Assembly: GCA_949296645.1 (NCBI GenBank)
Contig: CASFPH010000004.1
Location: forward strand, 23,106-87,105
Source of the DNA: an uncultured Bacteroidales bacterium
GTDB taxonomy: Bacteria > Bacteroidota > Bacteroidia > Bacteroidales > UBA932
Length of the DNA stretch: 64,000 nucleotides
Direction: 5' to 3'
This document shows, one piece after another, positions 46,883 to 55,975 of this stretch (position 1 is its first letter; each line of letters begins with the position of its first letter). Made by a program: the position numbers and the translations under genes. The notes under the pieces are model-generated. The model was given only the letters and a program-made list of their open reading frames with translations, did not search any database and was not told the origin of the DNA.

Positions 46883-47037
46883 CTGTGAAGTCACTGAAAA
46901 ATCAGGACTCGATTGTCTTGAGTAACGGCCATGCGGACTCTTGAGATTCGGAAAAGGGGGGGCGGAGGCCAATTGCCGGCGATACGGCTTCATCCCTTTT
47001 TTTTTGTATTTGATGTCTATAATTTGGAGATTTATAG

Positions 47038-47045
47038 TAACTTTA
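47038..47045 (+). promoter_or_regulatory. Possible promoter -7 box (TAACTTTA) before the DUF4290 gene
   Basis: One mismatch to TAnnTTTG at the last base; it lies 25 bases before the ATG at 47071. A TTTG occurs upstream but not at the usual spacing. Confidence 0.35.
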
Positions 47046-47070
47046 TCGCCCGAATTATAAAAGACTTGAT

Positions 47071-47703
47071 ATGGATTACAATACCCAAAGAGAAAAGTTG
47101 CAGATGCCTGAATATGGCAGGCATATTCAGAAAATGATAGAATATGTCTGCAATATAGAAGACAAGGAAAAACGTAACGAGCAGATAAAGGAGGTGGTGA
47201 AGGTGATGGGAATATTGAATCCCCAGTTGAGGGATATCAATGATTTCAGGCATAAATTGTGGGATCATGTGCAGATCATATCGGATTTCAAGATAGATAT
47301 AGATTCTCCTTATCCAATGCCTACGCGTGAGACGTTGCATACAAAACCGGCACCCATACCATTGCAGACCGAACCGATAAAGGCCGCATGTTACGGCAGA
47401 AATATCCAGAACATGATCAAGAGCATAGTTGAGCAGGAAGACCCGCAGATCAGAGCCTTTATGATAAAGACTATTGCCGAGTATATGAAGCAGCAGTATC
47501 TTATATGGAATAAGGATTCTGTTTCTGACGAGACTATATTCAAGGACATGGTAATGCTTTCAGACAACCGCATAGAGATTCCGGAAGGACTGCATTTGCC
47601 AGTTTCTGGAAACGAGAACGGCGGACAGCAGAAGAACAAGAATTATCAGAAGAACCAGCAGGGGAACAAGAAGAAAAAGTGGAAGAAGAATTCCAATCAG
47701 TAA
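47071..47703 (+). CDS. DUF4290 family protein
   Basis: 210 residues. The start MDYNTQREKLQMPEYGRHIQKM and the repeat of the YGRxIQxMI motif later (CYGRNIQNMIKSI, about 110-122) match DUF4290, a Bacteroidota family of unknown function. The C-terminal 25 residues are a basic K/N/Q-rich tail (QKNKNYQKNQQGNKKKKWKK), probably disordered and nucleic-acid-binding. It has no signal or membrane helix. ftsK follows after 35 bases. Confidence 0.85.
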   Translation: MDYNTQREKLQMPEYGRHIQKMIEYVCNIEDKEKRNEQIKEVVKVMGILNPQLRDINDFRHKLWDHVQIISDFKIDIDSPYPMPTRETLHTKPAPIPLQTEPIKAACYGRNIQNMIKSIVEQEDPQIRAFMIKTIAEYMKQQYLIWNKDSVSDETIFKDMVMLSDNRIEIPEGLHLPVSGNENGGQQKNKNYQKNQQGNKKKKWKKNSNQ

Positions 47704-47738
47704 AACGATATTTTTTTAATACTTTCGACTGAAAGAAA

Positions 47739-50372
47739 ATGGCCAGGAAAGCTACCAAAAACAAAGGACCGGAGTTTGAAAAGGGTCCTGCAGGAAAGGA
47801 TGCCGTAAGGTTTGTGGTGGGGCTCGCATTCGGGGCTCTTGCCGTTTATACTTTCGTTTCGCTTATGTTCTATCTTTTTACGTGGGCGGACGATCAGAGT
47901 CTTTTATCCAATCCTGACCTTTTCAAGGAATTTGTGGATACGGGCAACGGTGGCGGAGTTCTTGGTTTTGTGTGGTCTAATTTTTTGATATCCAAACTTT
48001 TCGGCCTTGGGGCTTTTGGGGTGCCTTTTATCTTTGCGGCATTCTCGCTTTCGTTTCTCAGGCTCAGGAATATCAGGCTGCTGAGGGTGTGTTTCCTTTC
48101 AATATTCGGAATAATATTGTTTTCACTTGCATTTTCCTATCTGTTTTCTTTTACGAGCTTTGATACGTGGTTCGGCTCAGGGGCAGGCGGGTCATACGGA
48201 TATTACGTGAACATGTGGATATGCAATGTGTTCGGTAAGGTAGGTGCAGGCATATTGCTTCTTTTCCTTATGATTGTCTGGGCAGTCTTCCTTAATTCAC
48301 GTGTAATACTGTGGTTTGACAGGCTTTTCATGCGTATGGCCATGTTTTTCGAACGCAGGAAACCTGCAATTGCCGCTGCTGAAACCGGAGAAGATGCCGG
48401 AGAAGGGGCTGGAAAAGGAGCTGGAGAAGGAGCCGGAGAAGACGCCGGTCTTTCCGAAGGCTCTGAAGATAGGGAGAGCCGGGAATCAGGAATGTCGCCT
48501 AATGACGGCATGTCTTCGGGCGATAGAGGTGAACAGGATTCGGAAAATACCGGAGAAGAAAGAAATATAGACGGATATGACGGTTCCGGCGGACAAGGCG
48601 GACACAAAGCGCATGGAGGTCATGGGATGGATAACGTCCAAAGGAACGGAAAGACTGCAGAAGAACCTGTTTTCGAGATAATCGATGAACAGATGGCCGG
48701 ACCTGCCGAAAATGCCTCGGCTTCGGGGCATGCTGGAAATACTGCGGAAGATTCCGGAGAAAAAACGGCGGAAGACGGGAAGGACGTTGATATAAAACCT
48801 GTGGAGGTGCTGAAGGGAGAAGATGATTTTCTGGCGGACATACCGGAGGAAGTGCTTTCCACCATGTTCGATCCGAGATTGGACCTGTCATCTTACCAGT
48901 CGCCTTCCGTGGACCTTCTTGAGGATTACAGAAATATGATTTTTGTCGTTTCCAGGGAAGAGCTGGAAAAGAACAACAGGAAAATAGTGAAGACACTGGC
49001 CGATTACAGAATCGGAGTGGAGAAAATATCCGCACGCATAGGCCCGACTGTCACATTATATGAAATAGTTCCGGCGGCAGGAGTAAGAGTTTCTCAGATA
49101 AAGAGACTTGAGGAAGATATCGCATTGTCGCTTGCTGCCAGGGGCGTCAGGGTGGTGACTCTTGTGGGAACCAATGCTATCGGCATAGAAGTGGCGAACG
49201 AGAAACCTAGTGTGGTACCTATGAAATCGGTATTGAGTGATCCCAAGTTTCTTGCCGTAAAAGGCAAGTATGATCTTCCGGTGGTAATCGGAAGAACGAT
49301 TTCAAACGAACCGATGATATTCGACCTTGCAAAGATGCCGCACCTGCTGGTTGCAGGGGCAACAGGACAAGGTAAATCGGTTGGTCTGAACGCTATAATC
49401 GCTTCATTGCTGTATACCAAGCATCCTTCGGAACTGAAAATGGTTCTTGTGGATCCGAAAAAAGTGGAACTTTCCCTCTATTCAAAACTTGAAAGACATT
49501 TTCTTGCCAAGCTGCCGGATTCGGAAGAGGCAATAATCACGGACACGCAGAAAGTAATATATACTCTCAAATCATTGTGTATCGAAATGGACAGCAGGTA
49601 TGATCTGCTCAAGGCCGCAAGTGTCAGAAATGTCAAGGAATACAATGAGAAGTTCCTTTCCCGCCGTCTGAATCCGAATAAGGGCCACAGGTTCATGCCA
49701 TTCATAGTAGTGGTGATAGATGAGTTCGCGGACCTGCTGATGACTGCCGGAAGGGAAGTGGAAGAGCCTATAGCAAGACTGGCGCAGCTGGCAAGGGCAA
49801 TCGGTATACATCTTGTCATTGCCACACAAAGACCTACCACGAATATCATTACAGGTACTATCAAGGCCAATTTCCCTGCCAGGATAGCATTCAGAGTAAT
49901 ATCAAGCGTGGACTCCAAAACCATACTCGACCAGGTAGGGGCAAATCAGCTTATCGGGCGCGGGGATATGCTGATTTCTACCGGAAGCGATCTTACACGT
50001 GTCCAGTGTGCATTCATTGATACGAAGGAGGTGGAACGGATAGCGGATTTCATAGGATCACAGAGAGGTTATCCGACGGCACATTATTTGCCTGAATATA
50101 CGGGAGACGACCAGGACGGCGGAGGTGTAGGGGAAGTCGACCTGCAGAAGCGCGACAAACTTTTCGAGGAGGCTGCGAGACTTGTCGTATCCACACAACA
50201 GGGTTCCACTTCTATGATACAGAGAAAGATGAACCTCGGATACAACAGGGCGGGACGAATAATGGACCAGCTGGAGGCGGCAGGCATAGTAGGACCTTAT
50301 GAAGGCAGCAAGTCGCGTCAGGTACTCATAAGCGATTTCAATTCGCTGGACAGAATACTCGGTAATTTATAA
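47739..50372 (+). CDS. ftsK: DNA translocase FtsK
   Basis: 877 residues. FtsK couples division to chromosome segregation by pumping DNA at the septum. Four or so transmembrane helices (about 25-195) anchor it. A low-complexity linker (about 205-365) contains GEGAG repeats and G/D/E/H-rich stretches. The motor has Walker A LLVAGATGQGKSVGLNAI (about 537) and Walker B FIVVVIDEFADLLM (about 657). The C-terminal gamma winged helix (QGSTSMIQRKMNLGYNRAGR, about 810-830) reads KOPS DNA. The linker differs in composition from neighbours but is in frame. lolA starts immediately after it. Confidence 0.96.
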   Translation: MARKATKNKGPEFEKGPAGKDAVRFVVGLAFGALAVYTFVSLMFYLFTWADDQSLLSNPDLFKEFVDTGNGGGVLGFVWSNFLISKLFGLGAFGVPFIFAAFSLSFLRLRNIRLLRVCFLSIFGIILFSLAFSYLFSFTSFDTWFGSGAGGSYGYYVNMWICNVFGKVGAGILLLFLMIVWAVFLNSRVILWFDRLFMRMAMFFERRKPAIAAAETGEDAGEGAGKGAGEGAGEDAGLSEGSEDRESRESGMSPNDGMSSGDRGEQDSENTGEERNIDGYDGSGGQGGHKAHGGHGMDNVQRNGKTAEEPVFEIIDEQMAGPAENASASGHAGNTAEDSGEKTAEDGKDVDIKPVEVLKGEDDFLADIPEEVLSTMFDPRLDLSSYQSPSVDLLEDYRNMIFVVSREELEKNNRKIVKTLADYRIGVEKISARIGPTVTLYEIVPAAGVRVSQIKRLEEDIALSLAARGVRVVTLVGTNAIGIEVANEKPSVVPMKSVLSDPKFLAVKGKYDLPVVIGRTISNEPMIFDLAKMPHLLVAGATGQGKSVGLNAIIASLLYTKHPSELKMVLVDPKKVELSLYSKLERHFLAKLPDSEEAIITDTQKVIYTLKSLCIEMDSRYDLLKAASVRNVKEYNEKFLSRRLNPNKGHRFMPFIVVVIDEFADLLMTAGREVEEPIARLAQLARAIGIHLVIATQRPTTNIITGTIKANFPARIAFRVISSVDSKTILDQVGANQLIGRGDMLISTGSDLTRVQCAFIDTKEVERIADFIGSQRGYPTAHYLPEYTGDDQDGGGVGEVDLQKRDKLFEEAARLVVSTQQGSTSMIQRKMNLGYNRAGRIMDQLEAAGIVGPYEGSKSRQVLISDFNSLDRILGNL

Positions 50373-50373
50373 A

Positions 50374-51024
50374 ATGTGGATTATGAGGAGAATAACTGTT
50401 TTTCTATATATGCTTGCAATGGTTGTACCGATGTATTCCCAGACATTGACAAACGGTGTGCTTCTGGGCAGGATAAACGGAAGGTTGTCGGTAGAATCAG
50501 GATATGAATGCGGTTTTTCATTCGTGGCAAAGGATTCGGAAGGTAATGTGATGGCAGAATCGGAAGGAATACTGTATCTGAAGGGGCATTCATTCAGAAT
50601 GGAAACCGAACAGATAACTGTCGTTTGCGACGGGGTAACGAAATGGATGTATGATGCATCCGTAAACGAACTGCTGATAGTGAAGAATGATCCTTCCGTC
50701 AGGAATATAATGGAAAATCCGTTTTCAATCTTCGATGAACCGGAAAAGGACTATGATTTCAGGACTTCTTCGGGTGTATCCAGAAACAGTGACGGACTTT
50801 TCGTATTGAAATTCGAACCCAGGGACCGCAACATGCCATACAGGAACATTATCGTCTATGCAAATGCTTCATATGAACCGGTAAAAATGGAGTATGTATC
50901 CAAAGACGGGTCCGGCATGACTGTTACTGCTGAAAAAGGTCGGGCTCTGCCCGAAAACCGGGAAAGTCTGTTCACTTTCGATCCTTCTGGATATGAAGAT
51001 ATATACGTCACGGATCTGAGGTAG
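50374..51024 (+). CDS. Outer membrane lipoprotein carrier LolA-like protein
   Basis: 216 residues with a signal peptide (about 1-22, ending MYSQ); an ATG nine bases later is an equally good start. The incomplete barrel pattern with RMETEQITVVCDGVTKWMYDASVNELLIV and GYEDIYVTDLR at the end matches LolA/LolB-like folds in Bacteroidota. LolA carries lipoproteins across the periplasm. The gene begins two bases after the ftsK stop, a common pairing. It converges on the Nudix gene. Confidence 0.82.
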   Translation: MWIMRRITVFLYMLAMVVPMYSQTLTNGVLLGRINGRLSVESGYECGFSFVAKDSEGNVMAESEGILYLKGHSFRMETEQITVVCDGVTKWMYDASVNELLIVKNDPSVRNIMENPFSIFDEPEKDYDFRTSSGVSRNSDGLFVLKFEPRDRNMPYRNIIVYANASYEPVKMEYVSKDGSGMTVTAEKGRALPENRESLFTFDPSGYEDIYVTDLR

Positions 51025-51037
51025 CCCGGACTGTCAT

Positions 51038-51673
51038 TTATTTCCGGAGCAAGCCGTCTAGCATTCCGAATACTTCCCTTATGGACGGATAGCTGTTTTC
51101 CAGAAGTTCCGTTATTTCTTCCCTGCTTGCCCATATCACTTTTTCTATTCCTTCTTCCGTTTGCGGGGTAAGATTGCATGTGCTTTTGCATGTCATTCTG
51201 TACCAGTGGGTGTTTTTGAGTACAGGGTACCCGTCAAGTCTGTAAGTATGGCGTGTTATGCATATGCGGTCTCCGAGAACAAGATCCTTTATGCCGCATT
51301 CTTCCTCCACTTCGCGTAATGCTGTTTCGGATATCTTTTCTCCGTCTTCATGTTTCCCTTTCGGCAAATCCCAGATACCGTTTCTGAGTATCATAAGGAA
51401 TCTGCCCTGTCCGTCCGTCACGATACCCCCGCCTGCATTTATGATCTTGAAGCAGTCGGAAAAGGCTTCAAGCGTCTTTTCCGGCGCTTCCGACAGGATT
51501 ACCATCTTTTTCATTCTCTCGTTGCTTTCAAACAGCATTGCCGCCTCTTCGATATCCTCTCCGGGATGATGTCTGAACACAACGGCATTCGAATCGGATG
51601 ATTTCCTTATGTTCCCCCTGTTGAAACTGTCTGTTATGACAATTACGCGCGTATTGAAGTAGATATTGTACAT
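51038..51673 (-). CDS. Nudix hydrolase
   Basis: 211 residues. Nudix enzymes hydrolyse nucleoside diphosphates linked to other groups. The Nudix box is GKHEDGEKISETALREVEEE (from about residue 106), followed by CG. An N-terminal about 75 residues (MYNIYFNTRVIVITDSFNR...) precede the domain and do not look like the catalytic core. The substrate is unknown. It is divergent from pyrE, and a TACTTTTG box seven bases before its ATG suggests a leaderless message. Confidence 0.87.
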   Translation of the reverse strand: MYNIYFNTRVIVITDSFNRGNIRKSSDSNAVVFRHHPGEDIEEAAMLFESNERMKKMVILSEAPEKTLEAFSDCFKIINAGGGIVTDGQGRFLMILRNGIWDLPKGKHEDGEKISETALREVEEECGIKDLVLGDRICITRHTYRLDGYPVLKNTHWYRMTCKSTCNLTPQTEEGIEKVIWASREEITELLENSYPSIREVFGMLDGLLRK

Positions 51674-51680
51674 AATAAGG

Positions 51681-51688
51681 CAAAAGTA
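51681..51688 (-). promoter_or_regulatory. Putative Nudix gene promoter -7 box (TACTTTTG)
   Basis: Reads TACTTTTG on the minus strand. Seven bases separate it from the ATG at 51673, the same spacing as in recJ. Confidence 0.55.
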
Positions 51689-51722
51689 AACAAAATTTAA
51701 CGATTCTGAATCTTTTATTCAT

Positions 51723-51730
51723 TATCTTTG
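51723..51730 (+). promoter_or_regulatory. Putative pyrE promoter -7 box (TATCTTTG)
   Basis: Exact TAnnTTTG match, 32 bases before the pyrE ATG at 51763. No dyad here, unlike the recJ copy. Confidence 0.55.
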
Positions 51731-51762
51731 CAGGAGTAGAAATGTAATAATACAGATAAGAT

Positions 51763-52401
51763 ATGGACTCGATTGAAAAAATTGTAGCACGTCAGCTGCT
51801 CGGTCTTAAAGCTGTCAAATTGAATCCCGAAAACCCTTTCACATGGGCATCGGGTTGGAAATCGCCTATATATTGTGACAACAGAAAGATACTTTCATAT
51901 CCTGAATCAAGAAAAATCATATACAAGAGTCTCCAGCGTCTTGTGGAACAGAACTTCAAGGACTTCGACTGCATAGCCGGTGTTGCTACAGGTGCCATCG
52001 CATGGGGCGCTTATGTTGCCGAAGAACTTGGCAAGCCTTTCGTGTATGTCAGACCGAAACCGAAGGATCACGGAACAGGAGCGCAGATTGAGGGTGAACT
52101 TCCTCAGGGCGCGAGAGTTGTGGTCGTTGAAGACCTTATTTCAACCGGTGGAAGCAGCCTCTCGGCTGTCGCATGTCTTGAAAAGAACGGTGCGAATGTC
52201 CTTGGTATGGTAGCCATATTCTCGTACAATTTCGACAAGTCGAGATATGCCTTTGAAAACGCGAATTGCGAACTTCATACGCTTACCAATTACAACGCAC
52301 TCATAGAGGAAGCTGTTGCATGCAATTACATAGACCAGTCGCATCTTGAAACTCTCAAGGAGTGGAGAATTTCACCGGATACCTGGGGAACAGTCAAATA
52401 A
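51763..52401 (+). CDS. pyrE: Orotate phosphoribosyltransferase
   Basis: 212 residues. PyrE joins orotate and PRPP to OMP in pyrimidine synthesis. The PRPP-binding motif reads VVVVEDLISTGGSSLSA (about 111-127), and FVYVRPKPKDHGTGAQIEG carries the catalytic lysine loop. The N-terminus KAVKLNPENPFTWASGWKSPIYCDNR is typical. The SRPBCC gene starts seven bases after its stop. Confidence 0.95.
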   Translation: MDSIEKIVARQLLGLKAVKLNPENPFTWASGWKSPIYCDNRKILSYPESRKIIYKSLQRLVEQNFKDFDCIAGVATGAIAWGAYVAEELGKPFVYVRPKPKDHGTGAQIEGELPQGARVVVVEDLISTGGSSLSAVACLEKNGANVLGMVAIFSYNFDKSRYAFENANCELHTLTNYNALIEEAVACNYIDQSHLETLKEWRISPDTWGTVK

Positions 52402-52408
52402 TCCGGAT

Positions 52409-52858
52409 ATGGGAGTGACAAGGATAGAGGGAAAACATGTGCAGCTACCGCAGTCTCCTGCCATGATTTTCCCTGTTTTTTCTGATTTGAGGAACTTTGC
52501 GGCAAATCTTCCCGAAGATAAGAGAAAAGACATAAGTTTTTCGCAGGATTTCATATCGGGAAAGTTGCAGGGCATGGAGATGGGTGTTATCGTTGAGGAA
52601 CGTATTCCGTTTTCATGCATAAGGCTTAAGGAATACGGTTCGGTGCCTTTTCCTTTTCATATAGATGTGAATTTCAGACCCGAAGAAAACGGGGGAACAG
52701 ACTTCAACATTGTTCTTGAAGCTGAATTGAACATGATGTTCAAGATGATGATCGGCGGAAAACTGCAGGAAGCGGTGGATAAATTTACGGAACAGCTCGG
52801 GTCCGTTCTGAACGGGAACATTCCTGAAGAATACAAGGAGTATTTTAAAAACAGATGA
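52409..52858 (+). CDS. SRPBCC (START-like) family protein
   Basis: 149 residues from the ATG at 52409, seven bases after the pyrE stop; the open frame reaches further upstream inside pyrE but those residues are unlike the family. Helix-grip fold features: VQLPQSPAMIFPVFSDLRNFAANLP at the start, a beta-rich centre and a long C-terminal helix GKLQEAVDKFTEQL. Family members bind small hydrophobic ligands or aid folding. Specific function unknown. Its stop overlaps the next start by ATGA. Confidence 0.8.
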   Translation: MGVTRIEGKHVQLPQSPAMIFPVFSDLRNFAANLPEDKRKDISFSQDFISGKLQGMEMGVIVEERIPFSCIRLKEYGSVPFPFHIDVNFRPEENGGTDFNIVLEAELNMMFKMMIGGKLQEAVDKFTEQLGSVLNGNIPEEYKEYFKNR

Positions 52859-54570
52859 TGATAATGAGGAAATTTATTATGGAGGCGGCATTGCTGTCCG
52901 CCTCTTTTATTATTATGGTTTCATCTTTGAATGCGGCGGAGAGAAAGATACTCTCTCCCATAATACCGGAACCGGTTTCAATCGAAATGCATGACGGATT
53001 CTTCAGAATAGGCGAAGGAACAGAGATGCTCCTTTATGGAGAGAATTGCATGAATTCGGCTTCCTTTCTAACGGAATATCTGGAAAAACATTACGGAACG
53101 GTTTTGAGGCAGACTGTTCTGGATGAAGAATATGGCGGAAAAAGACGCAAAGGCAAGGCCATATGTATGAGAATAGACGAGAATATGCTGGAAGATGCAT
53201 CTTTCGAACCTCATGTTTCGGTCAGGGACAGTTATTACCGCCTTTCCGTAAAACCGTCAGGCATACAGATAACGGCTTCCGGGGAACCAGGCCTTTTTTA
53301 CGGTGTCCAGTCCCTCATACAACTGCTTCCCGTGCTTCCGGAAGCCGGCGGAAGATGTGATGTTCCCGCAGCCGAGATAGAGGATGCTCCGCGTTTTCCT
53401 TACAGGGGGATGCATCTTGATGTCGTAAGGCATATTTTCCCGGTGTCCTATGTGAAGAAGTACATAGACTATATAGCACTGCATAAGATGAATTATTTCC
53501 ACTGGCATCTTACGGATGACCAGGGATGGCGTATGGAATCTATTTCGCATCCCGCGCTGAATGAGAAAGGCGCCTACAGGGATGCGACCATAATCGGTAT
53601 ATTCCCTGGAACCGGCGTGGACAGTACACGTTACGGCGGATATTACACGAGGGAGGAAATAAAGGACATAATAGACTATGCTGCCAGAAGGTATATTACG
53701 GTAGTGCCGGAAATAGACATACCGGGCCATGCAATGGCTATCCTTGCAACTTATCCTGAATTCAGTACGGATCCGGACAGGGACATAAAGCCGGCCATAA
53801 CATGGGGTATGTTCAACAGGGAAAACAACGTGCTTGCTCCGAGACCTGAAGTCTTTGCTTTTCTCGAAGATGTGTTCCGTGAACTTATCGGGCTTTTCCC
53901 GTCACCTTACATACACATGGGGGCAGATGAATGTGCCCATAAATGGTGGCAGGCTGATTCGCTTACACAGAAATTCATTTCCGACAATTCGCTGACCGAC
54001 GAGGACGGACTGCAGAAATATTTTGCACAGAAGGTTTCGGATATTATCACATCGTGCGGAAGAAATGCCGTGGGGTGGGATGAAATGATCGACAACGGGC
54101 TTGTGGACGATGTTGTGGTAATGAGCTGGAGAAATGCGGAAAACGGTTACAGGGCCGCCGAACAGGGACATAAGGTGATATTGTGTCCGAGACTTGTAAG
54201 CTATTACAATATAGCTCAGAAAGAAAACGAGGATTCGCTTTGCCACAATTCATGGCTTGTGACACTGGAAGACGTCTATGACTTCGAACCGATACCGGAT
54301 ACGCTTTCGTCTGAAGCCGCGGCCAACATTCTCGGAGGGCAGGGTGCGATGTGGACGGAATATTTCCCGCATGAATATAATGTGGAGTACGGGATATTCC
54401 CGAGAATGTCGGCAATATCTGAAGTTTACTGGAGCAATGCTCCAAAAGGTACGTTCGAGGATTTCATGAGGAGGATGCTGCTTCAGCGCAAGAGGTATGA
54501 ACTCTGGGGTGCAAACTATTTCAGGGAGGATCTGGACCGTTTTGAAGCGGAGTGCAATGAAAAACGCTGA
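52855..54570 (+). CDS. GH20 beta-N-acetylhexosaminidase
   Basis: 571 residues with a signal peptide (about 1-28, ending SSLNAA). A GH20b-type N-domain (about 30-165) precedes the catalytic barrel, where FPYRGMHLDVVRHIF and NYFHWHLTDDQGWRMES are typical and the catalytic Asp-Glu pair is HMGADE (about 354-359). It removes terminal GlcNAc or GalNAc from glycans, probably in the periplasm. Its ATG overlaps the SRPBCC stop. The end overlaps the RsmF-like gene by 14 bases. Confidence 0.93.
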   Translation: MMIMRKFIMEAALLSASFIIMVSSLNAAERKILSPIIPEPVSIEMHDGFFRIGEGTEMLLYGENCMNSASFLTEYLEKHYGTVLRQTVLDEEYGGKRRKGKAICMRIDENMLEDASFEPHVSVRDSYYRLSVKPSGIQITASGEPGLFYGVQSLIQLLPVLPEAGGRCDVPAAEIEDAPRFPYRGMHLDVVRHIFPVSYVKKYIDYIALHKMNYFHWHLTDDQGWRMESISHPALNEKGAYRDATIIGIFPGTGVDSTRYGGYYTREEIKDIIDYAARRYITVVPEIDIPGHAMAILATYPEFSTDPDRDIKPAITWGMFNRENNVLAPRPEVFAFLEDVFRELIGLFPSPYIHMGADECAHKWWQADSLTQKFISDNSLTDEDGLQKYFAQKVSDIITSCGRNAVGWDEMIDNGLVDDVVVMSWRNAENGYRAAEQGHKVILCPRLVSYYNIAQKENEDSLCHNSWLVTLEDVYDFEPIPDTLSSEAAANILGGQGAMWTEYFPHEYNVEYGIFPRMSAISEVYWSNAPKGTFEDFMRRMLLQRKRYELWGANYFREDLDRFEAECNEKR

Positions 54571-55957
54571 AGAAATAGCCTCTGCGGCAGGCTATTCCGG
54601 AAAAAACGCTGTATTGCCGGAGGCGTTTGTCACTATGTTCGGAAAAATGTTCGGACAGAATATACTGGACGGATATCTTTCCGCGGAGGATGCTTTGCCT
54701 GTCGTGAGGATGAATCCTTCAAAGCCATACGGAAGAAATGTGCTTTCATGCATGAAGGGGCAGGTCCCATGGTGCGGGAATGCTTTCACGCTTGCACTCA
54801 GACCGTCGTTTACGCATGATCCGGCTTTCCAGTCAGGATGTTACTATGTACAGGATTCCTCCTCCATGTTCATGGCCCCGTTTCCTGAGTATTTCAACAA
54901 TGCTGCGGATACTGTTTTCAAGGTCCTGGATTTGTGTGCGGCTCCTGGAGGAAAAACGACACTTCTGTCGGATCTTTGCAGGACCGCTTCGGACAGATAC
55001 GTGATAGTGGCCAATGAAGTCATGAGAACGAGGGCTACGGTTCTGGCCGACAATGTGGCAAGATGGGGCGATTCTTCCATAATTGTCACTTCGTCAGATC
55101 CTTCGGACTTCTCTACGCTGGAATCCGTTTTTGACATGGTCCTGGCTGATGTTCCATGTTCGGGAGAAGGTATGTTCAGAAAAGACATGGAGGCGATAGA
55201 AAACTGGTCTCCGGACAATGTCCGTCTGTGTTCGTCGAGGCAGAGGCGCATAGTGGCGGATGTCTGGCCGGCACTCAAACCCGGAGGCATACTGATATAC
55301 TCAACGTGTACTTTCAATTACGAAGAAAATGACGGCAATGTCGGATGGATATGTTCCGAACTGGGTGCTGAAGTCGAGGATGTGCATTTCCCTTCCGGAA
55401 ACGGAGTGCTCAGGAGTGCATGCGGAGGTTATCATTTCATACCGGGTATGGTTGAAGGCGAGGGTCAGTATTTTGCAATATTGAGGAAGAAAGGGGAGGA
55501 CTGCGGAACTGCGGCGGCAGGCACAGGCAGAAAAAACAGGAATAATACGGTAAAATGCATGCCGGCCCTGAATGGCCCTTATCTTTACGTCGCTGCTGGA
55601 GATATGGTGAAGGCAATGTTTCCGCATGTAAAGGATTTTGCCGACATGATATCGCCTCGTCTTAAAATAATAGCTTCAGGAACAGCGGTATATTCCGTGA
55701 AAGGAAAGGATTTCGCCCCTCATCCGGATCTTGCATTTTCATGTGACCTGAACGGTAACCTTTACGAAACGGCGGATATTGGCCTTGAGGACGCAGTTAA
55801 ATTCATGTCGAGGGAGAATTTTGCCTTGGGAAGTGTCGGAAAAGGATATATTCTTCTGAAATACGGGGAAATCCCGCTCGGATTTGTAAAAAACATAGGC
55901 AACCGCTTCAATACCCTGTGGCCCATGTCGCGCAGGATAAGGACCCGGATGCCTTGA
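54557..55957 (+). CDS. rsmF: RsmF-like 16S rRNA (cytosine-C5) methyltransferase
   Basis: 466 residues from the ATG at 54557; further upstream codons lie within the GH20 gene. It belongs to the NOL1/NOP2/sun family. SAM-binding VLDLCAAPGGKTTLLSDL (about 122-139), DVPCSGEGMFRKD (about 200-212) and STCTFNYEEND (about 248-258) are present; the two cysteines (PC and TC) are catalytic. The C-terminal domain resembles RsmF. RsmF is the best match, although other m5C methyltransferases share these motifs. Confidence 0.87.
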   Translation: MKNAEEIASAAGYSGKNAVLPEAFVTMFGKMFGQNILDGYLSAEDALPVVRMNPSKPYGRNVLSCMKGQVPWCGNAFTLALRPSFTHDPAFQSGCYYVQDSSSMFMAPFPEYFNNAADTVFKVLDLCAAPGGKTTLLSDLCRTASDRYVIVANEVMRTRATVLADNVARWGDSSIIVTSSDPSDFSTLESVFDMVLADVPCSGEGMFRKDMEAIENWSPDNVRLCSSRQRRIVADVWPALKPGGILIYSTCTFNYEENDGNVGWICSELGAEVEDVHFPSGNGVLRSACGGYHFIPGMVEGEGQYFAILRKKGEDCGTAAAGTGRKNRNNTVKCMPALNGPYLYVAAGDMVKAMFPHVKDFADMISPRLKIIASGTAVYSVKGKDFAPHPDLAFSCDLNGNLYETADIGLEDAVKFMSRENFALGSVGKGYILLKYGEIPLGFVKNIGNRFNTLWPMSRRIRTRMP

Positions 55958-55975
55958 TGTCTTGTTTCCAGGAGA

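Larger units (their letters stand above)
45937..47037. other. About 1.1-kb gene-poor stretch between the tRNA and the DUF4290 gene
   Basis: The only gene-poor interval longer than 300 bases in the window. From 45937 to about 46170 it is low complexity, pyrimidine-rich on the plus strand, with degenerate TTTTCGGGCATTTT and TTCCCGGCTG motifs. From 46171 to about 46882 it contains three tandem 246-bp units. The remainder to the DUF4290 gene is A/T-rich with a G-run at about 46956-46963. Open frames here on both strands are composition- or repeat-driven, and none was accepted as a gene. Confidence 0.8.

Noticed and set aside
46682..46993. 103-codon minus-strand frame over repeat copy 3
   Set aside because: It is in a different frame from the repeated MSPQE frames of copies 1 and 2 and runs into unrelated sequence.
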